From the NCBI RefSeq assembly GCF_000687165.1, contig NZ_JMKU01000008.1, forward strand, positions 186,001 to 250,000: 64,000 nucleotides of DNA, in the 5' to 3' direction. Position 1 is the stretch's first letter; every line of letters begins with the position of its first letter. Origin of the DNA: Paracidovorax oryzae ATCC 19882. Lineage in GTDB: Bacteria > Pseudomonadota > Gammaproteobacteria > Burkholderiales > Burkholderiaceae_C. Positions 37,153-45,033 of the stretch are shown here, piece by piece. Both the position numbers and the translations under genes were made by a program. A model generated the notes under the pieces. It had not been told where the DNA came from and searched no databases. It worked only from the letters and a program-made list of their open reading frames with translations.

Positions 37153-37950
37153 TCAGATCGGGGCCGCGGGAGACGATGCCGCCCGCACGTGGGCGAGCGC
37201 CCGGCACAGGTCGGCCCAGGCGGCGGCCTTGGCTTCGGGCGCGCGCAGCAGATAGGCCGGGTCGTAGGTGACGACGGCGGGCGTGCCGTCCGGCAGCTGG
37301 TGCGCCGTGGCGCGCAGCCGGCCGAGCGGCTCGCGGCTGCCCAGCACGGCGCGGGCGGCCGGCAGGCCCAGCACCAGCACCATCGCCGGCCGCAGCGTGG
37401 CGATGGCGGCCTGCAGCGCCGCCGCGGCATCTTCCGGACCGTCCACCGGCCCGGGGGCGGCCCGTTCCACGGCGGAAAAATGCGTGCGCGGATGGCGGTG
37501 CAGCCGCATCGCGCGCAGCATGTTGTCCAGCAGCTTGCCGGTGTCCCCGGACAGCGGGGCCTCCGGCGACAGGCTTTCGCCGACCACGAGCCAGCCGCTG
37601 CCGAGTTCGGCGGGCGTGGCGGCGGGGTCTGCCTGCGGATAGAGGGGCAGCGGCGCATGGAGCCGCAGCACGGGCCCGGTGGCCTCCGGCATGCGCGCCC
37701 CGGCGGCGGGCGCTGCCGGGGGATGCGTCGCGGGGGCAGCGGGCCGCGGCGCGGCTGGCGTGGGTGCCTGCCGGACGTCTGCATCCCCGGCAGCAGGCGC
37801 GGCCTGGACTGCGGCTGCGCGGACCGGTGCGGCCGGCTGCGCAGCCGGAGCTGCCTCTACCGCAGCGGGTGCCACGGGGGAAGGCGCCCATACGGTGATG
37901 CCCATTTCGGCCAGCATGGCGCGCTGGCGGGCGTCGAGGTCGAGGCTCAT
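37153..37950 (-). CDS. Uracil-DNA glycosylase-superfamily protein, probably degenerate
   Basis: 265 residues from ATG at 37950, overlapping the rimI stop as ATGA. Residues 25-95 are a low-complexity Ala/Pro linker. The C-terminal domain resembles family 4 UDG: GWLVVGESLSPEAPLSGDTGKLLDNMLRAM matches the GExPGxxE..xGxPFVGxxGxLLdnML region, and YDPAYLLRAPEAK matches the HPaYLLrxP motif with Tyr-Asp in place of His. The cysteines that ligate the 4Fe-4S cluster in this family are missing (one Cys only, in ADLCRAL). It is probably a non-canonical or inactive member. Third gene of the tsaB-rimI operon. Confidence 0.7.
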   Translation of the reverse strand: MSLDLDARQRAMLAEMGITVWAPSPVAPAAVEAAPAAQPAAPVRAAAVQAAPAAGDADVRQAPTPAAPRPAAPATHPPAAPAAGARMPEATGPVLRLHAPLPLYPQADPAATPAELGSGWLVVGESLSPEAPLSGDTGKLLDNMLRAMRLHRHPRTHFSAVERAAPGPVDGPEDAAAALQAAIATLRPAMVLVLGLPAARAVLGSREPLGRLRATAHQLPDGTPAVVTYDPAYLLRAPEAKAAAWADLCRALAHVRAASSPAAPI

Positions 37951-38420
37951 AGGGGTCGGCTCATCACGATGGCGTCTTCGCGCCCCCCGTCCGCCGCGGG
38001 GTAGTAGCGCTTGCGTTCCCCCACGGTGCGGAAACCGTGGGCCAGGTAAATGTCGCGGGCGCGCTGGTTGCTCACGCGCACTTCCAGCCAGAGCCACTGG
38101 GCCCGCTGGCCACGCGCCCAGAGCACGAGCGCGTCGAGCAGCACGCGTGCCCAGCCCTGGCGCTGGTGGACGGGCGCGACGGTGAGGTTGAGCAGGTGGA
38201 CTTCGTCCACGCCGCGCATGGCCACGAAATAGCCGATCAGCTCCCCGTTGCCGGCCACCAGCAGGGGCGCTTCGTAGCCTGCGGCCAGTGCGTCCGTGAA
38301 ATTGCCGCGCGTCCAGGGGTGCGAATAGGCCTGCCGCTCGATCTCCAGCAACGCGTCCAGGCGTCCGGGCGTGAGCGGTTCGAAGCGGACTTCGTCCGGG
38401 TCAGGGAGATGGGCGCTCAT
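37947..38420 (-). CDS. rimI: Ribosomal protein S18-alanine N-acetyltransferase (RimI-like GNAT)
   Basis: 157 residues. GNAT fold: LLEIERQAYSHPWTRGNFTDALAAGY (acceptor end), GYFVAMRGVDEVHLLNLTVAPVHQRQGWARVLLDALV with the acetyl-CoA loop QRQGWA (R/Q-x-x-G-x-A), then WLEVRVSNQRARDIYLAHGFRTVGERKRYYP, the typical RimI ending. It acetylates the N-terminus of ribosomal protein S18. It overlaps tsaB (upstream) and the UDG-like gene (downstream) by ATGA; tsaB-rimI linkage is common in proteobacteria. Confidence 0.92.
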   Translation of the reverse strand: MSAHLPDPDEVRFEPLTPGRLDALLEIERQAYSHPWTRGNFTDALAAGYEAPLLVAGNGELIGYFVAMRGVDEVHLLNLTVAPVHQRQGWARVLLDALVLWARGQRAQWLWLEVRVSNQRARDIYLAHGFRTVGERKRYYPAADGGREDAIVMSRPL

Positions 38421-39199
38421 GGCTGCGGGGATGCGCTAGCGCCCGGGGCGCTGGAGGGGTTGCCGGCAACGGATGCCGCTTCGCGGGCAGCGGCTCGCTC
38501 GGCCGTGGTTTGCGCCACCTTGTCGCGGACGTAGCGCGGCAGCGCGCCCGCAGCCGGCACCGCCTGGCCGGCGGCCAGCAGCCCGGGCGCCAGGCGCAAC
38601 AGGGCTGCGGCCGTGGGCAGCGCGGCCACATGCGCCGAGACGGGTGTTCCGGGCGCGAGGCGCTCTCCGTAGGCGGCGCGGGCATTGCCGGCCACGGCAT
38701 GGCCTTCCGGCACCTGCACGGCCTCCGGGGCGCAGAGGCCGAAGGCGTCGCCGTCCGTTCCCTGCCATCCTCCTCGCGCATGCCATGTGTAGCGTGCCGC
38801 ATAGACCTCGTCCATCCGCGCGTCGAGCACTGCCACCACCTGCGTGCAGCCGTGGGCGGCGCGGGCTTCTTCGGCCACCGCGAGCAGGGTGTCCACCGGC
38901 AGCACCGGCACGCCCGCGCCGCCACGGGCGCCGAATGCCAGGCCCTGGGCCACGGCGCAGGCCGTGCGCAATCCGGTGAAGGAACCGGGCCCGCGGCCGA
39001 AAACGATGGCGTCCAGCGTGTCGAACGACAGTCCGGCCTCCGACAGCAGCTCCCGGATCGCCGGCAGCAGGCCGGCCGACGCATGGGCGCCGCCCGGGGC
39101 GCTGCGCTGCCAGAGGCGCGCCGGCCCACCGTCCGCCGCCGTCCGCTGGACGGCGATGGACAGGGTGTCGGTGCTGGTGTCGAAGGCGAGCAGGTGCAT
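38417..39199 (-). CDS. tsaB: tRNA t6A biosynthesis protein TsaB
   Basis: 260 residues from ATG at 39199. MHLLAFDTSTDTLSIAV is the ASKHA phosphate loop; GLSFDTLDAIVFGRGPGSFTGLRTACAVAQGLAFG is the signature YeaZ/TsaB segment; VLDARMDEVYAARY follows. TsaB partners with TsaD and TsaE in threonylcarbamoyl transfer to A37 of ANN-decoding tRNAs; the TsaC function is encoded at 44023 in this window. The C-terminal 30 residues (ASVAGNPSSAPGASASPQP) are low complexity. First gene of the tsaB-rimI-UDG-like operon, divergent from dacB. Confidence 0.93.
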   Translation of the reverse strand: MHLLAFDTSTDTLSIAVQRTAADGGPARLWQRSAPGGAHASAGLLPAIRELLSEAGLSFDTLDAIVFGRGPGSFTGLRTACAVAQGLAFGARGGAGVPVLPVDTLLAVAEEARAAHGCTQVVAVLDARMDEVYAARYTWHARGGWQGTDGDAFGLCAPEAVQVPEGHAVAGNARAAYGERLAPGTPVSAHVAALPTAAALLRLAPGLLAAGQAVPAAGALPRYVRDKVAQTTAERAAAREAASVAGNPSSAPGASASPQP

Positions 39200-39322
39200 G
39201 GTGCGATGGGGGGCTGCGGACCCGCGGCAGCGGTGCCGGGCGGGTGGAGCGTGCAAGAGGGGGATTATCCGCGCTGCGCCCCGGGCGAGGGGCCGCCAGG
39301 GGGATCGCTAGACTTCCTGACC

Positions 39323-40861
39323 ATGCCTGCACAGACCCTCTCTCCGCCCCGCCGACCTTCCTCTGCTCTCCGGGGCCGCCTGCTGGCCCTGGGGGCCTGC
39401 ATGGCCTGCTGGAGCATTTTTGCGCTTCCGGCGCTCGCCCAGCCGCAGAAAGCCCCTCAGTCCGCCGCCGGGCGTCCCGCAGCAGCGGTCCGAGCGGCCG
39501 ATACCGCGCTGCCGGCCGCGGTGGAGGCCGCCCTGCAGCGCGCCAGGGTGCCCGCCGATGCCGTTGCCTTCGTGGTGGCCGATGCCGACGGCCGCCAGCC
39601 GCCACGCCTGTCCTGGCGTGCGCAGGAGCCCATGAATCCGGCATCGGTGATGAAGCTCGTCACCACCTACGCCGCGCTGGAACTGCTGGGGCCGGCCTAC
39701 ACCTGGGACACCCCGGTCTATCTGGACGCCAGGCCGCAGGGCGGCAGCTTGCGCGGCAATGTGTACATCAAGGGCGTGGGCGACCCGCAACTGGTGATGG
39801 AGCGGCTCTGGCTGATGCTGCGGCGCCTGCAGGCACAGGGCGTGCAGGTCATCGTCGGCGACATCGTGCTCGATCGCTCCGCCTTCGACCTGCCGAGCCA
39901 TGACGCCGGGCTGTTCGACGGCGAGCCGCTGCGCCCCTACAACGCCTCGCCGGATGCGCTGCTGGTCAACTTCAAATCCGTCACGCTGACCTTCGTGCCC
40001 GACGTGGCGGCCGGGCTGGCGCGCGTGGTGGCCGAGCCGCCGATGGCCGGCGCGCCCTGGCCCTCCACGGTGCCGCTCGCGGCGCCGGGCACGGAGTGCG
40101 GCGACTGGCGCGCGGCGCTGCGGCCGGAGGCGGTGGCAGGCGATGCCGCGGGCGGCGTCGCCTTCCAGGGTGTGTTCCCTGCGGCCTGTGGCGAGCGCGT
40201 CTGGTCCGTGGCGCCGCCCGAACCACAGGGCTTCGCGGCCCGTGCCGTGGAAGGCATGTGGCGCGAACTGGGCGGCAAGCTCACCGGCGGCGTGCGGGAG
40301 GGGCGGGTGCCGGCGGGGCTCGCGCCATCGTTCACCGTGTCGTCCCCGCCCCTGGCCGAAACGGTGCGTGCCATCAACAAATACAGCAACAACGTGATGA
40401 CGCAGCAGCTCTTCCTGACCATCGCGCTGCAGAAGAACGGCACGGCCACCTTCGACGGCGCGCGCAACGCGGTGGCCCAGTGGTGGCGCCAGCGCGTGCC
40501 GGGGGCCGAACCGCCCGTGCTGGACAACGGCGCCGGCCTGAGCCGCGAAGCGCGCGTGAGCGCAGCGTCGCTCGCGCGCATGCTGCAGGCCGCATGGGCC
40601 TCGCCGGTCATGCCGGAACTGCTGTCTTCCCTGCCCATCGCTGGAACGGACGGCACCCTGCGTCGCTCCGCGATGGGCCGTGCTGCCCATGCCGCACACA
40701 TCAAGACCGGCACGCTGCGCGACGCCTCCGCGCTCGCGGGCATCGTGCATGGAGCAGGGGGGCGACGCTACGTGGTCGTGGCGCTGGCCAACCATCCCAA
40801 CGCCGCGGCGGCCCGCCCGGCCATGGAGGCGCTGGTGGACTGGGCCGCATCGGAACGCTGA
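39323..40861 (+). CDS. dacB: D-alanyl-D-alanine carboxypeptidase/endopeptidase, PBP4 type
   Basis: 512 residues. The signal peptide (LLALGACMACWSIFALPALA) is followed by a penicillin-binding catalytic domain with SxxK as SVMK (in NPASVMKLVTTYAAL, near residue 110), SxN as SNN (in INKYSNNVMTQQ, near 355) and KTG as HIKTGTLRDASALAG (near 460). A large insertion domain between the SxxK and SxN motifs, seen here, defines the PBP4/DacB class. It trims and cleaves peptidoglycan crosslinks in the periplasm. It has its own promoter region shared with tsaB. Confidence 0.94.
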   Translation: MPAQTLSPPRRPSSALRGRLLALGACMACWSIFALPALAQPQKAPQSAAGRPAAAVRAADTALPAAVEAALQRARVPADAVAFVVADADGRQPPRLSWRAQEPMNPASVMKLVTTYAALELLGPAYTWDTPVYLDARPQGGSLRGNVYIKGVGDPQLVMERLWLMLRRLQAQGVQVIVGDIVLDRSAFDLPSHDAGLFDGEPLRPYNASPDALLVNFKSVTLTFVPDVAAGLARVVAEPPMAGAPWPSTVPLAAPGTECGDWRAALRPEAVAGDAAGGVAFQGVFPAACGERVWSVAPPEPQGFAARAVEGMWRELGGKLTGGVREGRVPAGLAPSFTVSSPPLAETVRAINKYSNNVMTQQLFLTIALQKNGTATFDGARNAVAQWWRQRVPGAEPPVLDNGAGLSREARVSAASLARMLQAAWASPVMPELLSSLPIAGTDGTLRRSAMGRAAHAAHIKTGTLRDASALAGIVHGAGGRRYVVVALANHPNAAAARPAMEALVDWAASER

Positions 40862-41047
40862 ACGCACCAAAGAAACTTAAATCCGCAGTGTGGAACGCGA
40901 TAACATCCCTATTGTCGAGCCCGACCTCTTCGGTTACGCGCGGCGGTATTGGTAGTTCCCCTGCCCTCCAGGTGGGGGGCGCGGGATTACCATGGGTTCC
41001 GGCAAAGTGCACGATCGTGCTTTTTTTCCAATCCAGACGGAGCAAAC

Positions 41048-42199
41048 GTGATCTCTAAAACCATCTACAACAGAGCGTCCTGGTCCGTGGTGGCCGCCGC
41101 ATGCATGCTCGCGGCCTGTGGCGGCGGCGGTTCCGACACCACGCCGGCGGCCCGGGTGACGTCCGTGAAGGTCATGGGCGACAGCCTGGCCGACAGCGGC
41201 ACCTTCGGCTTCAAGTTCACCGTGCAGGGCTCGGCAGCCACGGGTGCAGGTTCCTCGCAGATCTGGCCCGACCGCGTCGCGTCCAACTACAACCAGACGC
41301 TGTGTGCCCACTACCTCTTCAACGGCACCACCTTCAACACCAGCGCCAGCTGCACCAACTATGCGGTGGCCGGAGGCCGCATCAACAACGCCACGGCGCC
41401 CAATGCGCCCACCTCGATCCTCCAGCAGATCAAGGATGCCGGCTCGGCCGGGTTTTCCGATGGCGACCTCGTCCTGATCGACGGCGGCGGCAATGACGCC
41501 GCGGACATCATCGGCGCGTACCTGCGCGTGTCCCGTGACGGTGGCGCCGCCTACCGCACGCTGCTGCTCACGCAGCTTGATGCCGCCACCGTTTCCAGCG
41601 CCTTCGCGGGCGGCGCCGCCGGGCTCGCCCAGGCGGGCGGCCTGTACATGCAGGCAGTGGCCACGCAGTTCGCGGCCACCATCCGCTCCAACGTCCTGGA
41701 CAAGGGCGCCAAGCGGGTCGCCGTGCTCAATGCGCCGGGCGTTACGCTCACGCCGCGCTTCCGCTTCGTGCTGGCCGGCATCTCGGCTGCCAATGGCTCC
41801 GCCGCGGCCACCCAGGCTGCCGCCGTGTTCGACGGCTGGGTGCACGCATTCAACGCCAAGCTCGGCGCCTCGCTGAGCGGCGACAGCCGCGTGACGGTGG
41901 TGGACTTCTACAGCAACTTCAAGGACCAGGCCGTCAATCCCGCGCAGTACCAGTTGACCAACGTCACCACCCCGGTGTGCCCCGTCACGGGCACGGACGA
42001 CGACGGCCTGCCGGACTACGACTTCCCCACCTGCACCGCGGCCGCCCTCTCGGCCACCACCCCGCCTGCGGGTGCCACCGGCGGCGCCGACTGGTGGAAG
42101 AGCTACGGCTTCGCCGACAGCTTCCATCCCACCCCCTACGGACATCAGCTGATCGGTCAGCTGGTGGCACGTTCGCTCGCCCAGGCGGGCTGGCTCTGA
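41048..42199 (+). CDS. SGNH/GDSL-type esterase lipoprotein (catalytic residues intact)
   Basis: 383 residues from GTG at 41048 with GGAG 7 bases upstream. The signal ends in AACMLAACGGGG, a lipobox with Cys24. SGNH block I is VMGDSLADSGTFG (nucleophile Ser46), block II ANYAVAGGRINN-like (Gly), block III GGGNDAADI (Asn), block V FADSFHPTPYGH (Asp and His). All catalytic residues are present. Such enzymes hydrolyse ester bonds in lipids or acetylated glycans at the cell surface. It lies 20 bases upstream of an OmpW-family porin gene. A 12-base palindrome with a T7 run (41009-41027) lies just ahead of the start. Confidence 0.87.
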   Translation: MISKTIYNRASWSVVAAACMLAACGGGGSDTTPAARVTSVKVMGDSLADSGTFGFKFTVQGSAATGAGSSQIWPDRVASNYNQTLCAHYLFNGTTFNTSASCTNYAVAGGRINNATAPNAPTSILQQIKDAGSAGFSDGDLVLIDGGGNDAADIIGAYLRVSRDGGAAYRTLLLTQLDAATVSSAFAGGAAGLAQAGGLYMQAVATQFAATIRSNVLDKGAKRVAVLNAPGVTLTPRFRFVLAGISAANGSAAATQAAAVFDGWVHAFNAKLGASLSGDSRVTVVDFYSNFKDQAVNPAQYQLTNVTTPVCPVTGTDDDGLPDYDFPTCTAAALSATTPPAGATGGADWWKSYGFADSFHPTPYGHQLIGQLVARSLAQAGWL

Positions 42200-42219
42200 A
42201 GCGGACAGGAGTATTCGCC

Positions 42220-42912
42220 ATGGCTCGATTCCCCTCATCCCGCCGTTCCTCTGCCGCGCTGGCCGCCGGCGCACTGGCGCTGCTCGCCTGCTCCGGTGCG
42301 TCCGCGCAGGTCGCGGGCACCTGGAGCGTGCGCCTGGGTGCCACGCACATCTCGCCCCAGGTCAAGAGCGGCAACCTGTCCGCTCCCGCCTTCCCCAACA
42401 CCCAGGTGGACGTGGGCTCGGACACCGCGTTCACGGGCGGCATCAATTACATGGTGACCGACAACTGGGCGGTGGACGTGCCGTTCGGCATGCCGTTCAA
42501 GCATGAATTCCGGGGTGCCGGGGCGATCGACGGCGTGGGCAAGGTCGGCGAGACCAAGGTGCTTCCCGCCACCGTGTTCGCGCAGTACCGCTTCGGCGAG
42601 GCGAAGTCCGCTTTCCGCCCCTACGTGGGGCTGGGCGTGACCTATGCCAAGTTCTTCAAGGAACGCACCACCGCCACGCTGAACGGCCTCACGGGCGGCA
42701 CGCCTGCCAACCCCACCACGGCCTCCATCGACGACAAGTGGGGCATCACGCCGCAGATCGGCTTCGTCTGGAACATCAACGACAAGTGGTTCGTCGATGC
42801 GGCCTACTACAAGAGCTTCCTGAAGACCAAGACGCACCTGTCCAGCGGCCAGACCATCGACATCCGCCTGAATCCCAACGTCTTCGCCGTGGGCATCGGC
42901 TACCGGTTCTGA
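42220..42912 (+). CDS. ompW: OmpW-family outer membrane protein
   Basis: 230 residues. Signal peptide AAGALALLACSGASA, then an eight-stranded OmpW barrel: GTWSVRLGATHISPQ opens the mature protein, INYMVTDNWAVDVPFGMPFKHEF is the conserved second hairpin, RPYVGLGVTYAKFF and KWGITPQIGFVWNINDKWFVDAAYYK follow, and the protein ends with the outer-membrane C-terminal aromatic signature GIGYRF. It forms a small hydrophobic channel in the outer membrane. It is transcribed with the upstream SGNH esterase (20-base gap) and ends at a bidirectional terminator. Confidence 0.94.
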   Translation: MARFPSSRRSSAALAAGALALLACSGASAQVAGTWSVRLGATHISPQVKSGNLSAPAFPNTQVDVGSDTAFTGGINYMVTDNWAVDVPFGMPFKHEFRGAGAIDGVGKVGETKVLPATVFAQYRFGEAKSAFRPYVGLGVTYAKFFKERTTATLNGLTGGTPANPTTASIDDKWGITPQIGFVWNINDKWFVDAAYYKSFLKTKTHLSSGQTIDIRLNPNVFAVGIGYRF

Positions 42913-42933
42913 ACCGCGAATCGATGGTGCATG

Positions 42934-42961
42934 AAAAAGCCGACCCTCGGGTCGGCTTTTT
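42934..42961. terminator. Bidirectional rho-independent terminator between ompW and the SGNH-like gene
   Basis: Stem GCCGACC/GGTCGGC (42939-42945 with 42950-42956) with loop CTCG, flanked by five A on the left and five T on the right, so it works on both strands for the two converging genes. Confidence 0.9.
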
Positions 42962-42975
42962 CCTTGGCGCCCCAA

Positions 42976-43926
42976 TCACCAGCGGGCGCGCAGGCGGTCG
43001 TAGGCGTAGGTGCCGAACTGGCGGTGGGCGGACGGCGTCATGTAGATGCTGTCGGCGAACACGTAGCGGTTCTGGTCCGCGCCGCTCACCAGGGTGGACG
43101 CATTGCAGCGCAGGGAGCTCACCTGGCCCGTGCCGATGCCGATGTCGTTGCCCGAGGCGACCGATGTGCACACGGGGGTGTCGGTGTTGGTGAAGTTGTA
43201 TCCGCTCGGGGAGCCGGTGAACAGGTTGCCGTAGTACTCCAGGTCCACGTAGAGCACGGTCTTGCCCAGGTCCTCGATGTTCACGAGCAGGGACTGGTTG
43301 AACCGCGTGCTCGCGGTGCTCAGCAGGCTCTGCTGGCCCAGAGCCACGGCCCAGGGGCTCTTGCCGAGGTCGTAGGTGCCGATCACCACGACATGCTTGG
43401 CGCCGGCGTTCGACAGGCGGCGCACCTGGGCGGCCAGATCGCTGCCGGCGGTGGCCGCTGCCGTGAGGAACTGGTCATTCGTCATCGTGCCGGCATTCAC
43501 GGCCGTCATGCCGGCGACGAGGTCGCTGATGCCGCCGTTCATGAGCACGAGGTTGCTGTCGCCCAGCGTATTGGATGCCAGGAACGTGGTGATCTGCTGG
43601 GTGATGGAAGGCGCCGAGCCACCCGCGGCATCGGTGGAGGCCGTCACCCGGGCGTTGCCCTGGGCATAGGCCGTGCCGCCCGCCGAGGAGGGCCTGAGCG
43701 TGCCTCCGTAATTGTTGGCGATCTGCAGCGTCCAGTTGTTGGTGGAGCTGTCGTTCACGGTATAGAGGGCACCGTTCTGGCCGACGTCGGTGAAGGCATC
43801 GCCGAAGGTGATGATGCGATCGGGCGAGAGCGCCGACTCCGTGGTGCTGGAACCGCAGGCTGCCACGAGCGCCGCCGATGCACAGGCTGCGATCAGGAAG
43901 GAGCGGCGCATCCAATTTGCTGCCAT
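42976..43926 (-). CDS. SGNH-hydrolase-fold lipoprotein with substituted catalytic residues (predicted pseudo-enzyme)
   Basis: 316 residues from ATG at 43926 with CTGGAG upstream. The signal ends in SAALVAACGS, lipobox Cys24. The overall SGNH layout is clear, but the key residues differ: block I is ITFGDAFTDVG (Ala44 replaces the nucleophile Ser; codon GCC), block II AYAQGNARV, block III MNGGISDLV (Ser in place of the GxND Asn) and block V FADSIYMTPSAH (Tyr in place of the catalytic His of DxxH). The frame is intact and codon use is normal, so it is not a decaying pseudogene. It is a paralogue of the active esterase at 41048 on the opposite side of ompW. A binding or structural role is inferred. 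Confidence 0.83.
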   Translation of the reverse strand: MAANWMRRSFLIAACASAALVAACGSSTTESALSPDRIITFGDAFTDVGQNGALYTVNDSSTNNWTLQIANNYGGTLRPSSAGGTAYAQGNARVTASTDAAGGSAPSITQQITTFLASNTLGDSNLVLMNGGISDLVAGMTAVNAGTMTNDQFLTAAATAGSDLAAQVRRLSNAGAKHVVVIGTYDLGKSPWAVALGQQSLLSTASTRFNQSLLVNIEDLGKTVLYVDLEYYGNLFTGSPSGYNFTNTDTPVCTSVASGNDIGIGTGQVSSLRCNASTLVSGADQNRYVFADSIYMTPSAHRQFGTYAYDRLRARW

Positions 43927-44022
43927 ATGTTGTTCTCCAGAAAAATTGAGCAAGAGTGTAACGACTGGCGCTGTAAGGCTTTGCAACCGGGCGTGTCGCC
44001 GAGGCGTCGCGGTGAATGCGGT

Positions 44023-45033
44023 TCAGGCGGCGGCAGCCCGCTGCAGGCGGTCCCGCACGCCTTCCCAGTCCGGTGTCTCCGGCGGTGTTTCCACCCAGAT
44101 GAGTTTCACACCCGCGTCATCGAAGTCCCGCAGGGCCGCGAAAAGTTCCTGGGCCGCGGCCGCGGCGTCTTCCGGCATGCGGCGCAGCACCACTTCGGAC
44201 GATGGCGAGCGAAGAGGGGCGCGCGCGTACACCGCCAGGTGGCGCGCGTCGGCACCGAGCAGCTCCAGCCCGGCCCGCAGGGCCTTGGCGTCCATGAGCC
44301 GTACCTTGGCGCTGGGCGCGTAGTGCGCTTCCAGCGTGCCGGATGCCCGGGGCGTGTGCGACGGCAGCTCTTCCTTCGAGAGGGGCGCGAGTCCGCAGGC
44401 CGCGGCGATCTCGGCGCGGGTGATCGCTCCCGGGCGCAGCAGCACCGGCACGCCGCGCGTGCAGTCGATGATGGTCGATTCGATGCCCACCGTGCACGGT
44501 CCTCCGTCGAGGACCAGCAAGCCGTCCCCGAACTCGCCTTGTACATGCTGCGCGGTGGTGGGGCTCACCCGGCCGAAGCGGTTGGCGCTGGGCGCCGCCA
44601 CGCCATGCACCGGCTGGCCGCCCAGGGCCGGGTCGTCCGATGCGCAGGCCTTGAGCACGGCCTGAGCCACCGGGTGCGCCGGGCAGCGCAGGCCCACGCT
44701 GTCCTGGCCGCCGGCCGCCGCGGCGGCCCTGTCCGGCAGGCGCGGAAGAATCAATGTCAGGGGCCCGGGCCAGAAGGCCCGCACCAGGGCCTCGGCGAAG
44801 GCCGGAACGGACGCGGCGAAGTGCGGTATGCCTTCGGGTCCCGCCACGTGGACGATCAGCGGATGATCGCTCGGGCGGCCCTTGGCTTCGAAAATCTGCG
44901 CCACGGCCGCATCGCTGGCGGCATCCGCTGCCAGTCCGTACACGGTCTCCGTGGGCAGGCCCAGCAGTTTGCCGGCCCGCAGCGCCCGGGCTGCCGCATC
45001 GATGGAGGAGGGGAGCCGGCCGTCGAGGATCAT
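44023..45033 (-). CDS. sua5: L-threonylcarbamoyladenylate synthase, Sua5 type (two-domain)
   Basis: 336 residues. The N-terminal YrdC/TsaC domain shows GKLLGLPTETVYGLAADA, FEAKGRPSDHPLIVHV, WPGPLTLILPR, and HGVAAPSANRFGRVSPTTAQHV with DGGPCTVGIESTIIDC. The C-terminal Sua5 domain begins after a linker containing PRASGTLEAHYAPSAKVRL, the linker that closes over the active site. It makes threonylcarbamoyl-AMP from threonine, bicarbonate and ATP for t6A tRNA modification, the step before TsaB/D/E. Last gene of a purE-purK-sua5 run, overlapping purK by ATGA. Confidence 0.94.
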   Translation of the reverse strand: MILDGRLPSSIDAAARALRAGKLLGLPTETVYGLAADAASDAAVAQIFEAKGRPSDHPLIVHVAGPEGIPHFAASVPAFAEALVRAFWPGPLTLILPRLPDRAAAAAGGQDSVGLRCPAHPVAQAVLKACASDDPALGGQPVHGVAAPSANRFGRVSPTTAQHVQGEFGDGLLVLDGGPCTVGIESTIIDCTRGVPVLLRPGAITRAEIAAACGLAPLSKEELPSHTPRASGTLEAHYAPSAKVRLMDAKALRAGLELLGADARHLAVYARAPLRSPSSEVVLRRMPEDAAAAAQELFAALRDFDDAGVKLIWVETPPETPDWEGVRDRLQRAAAA

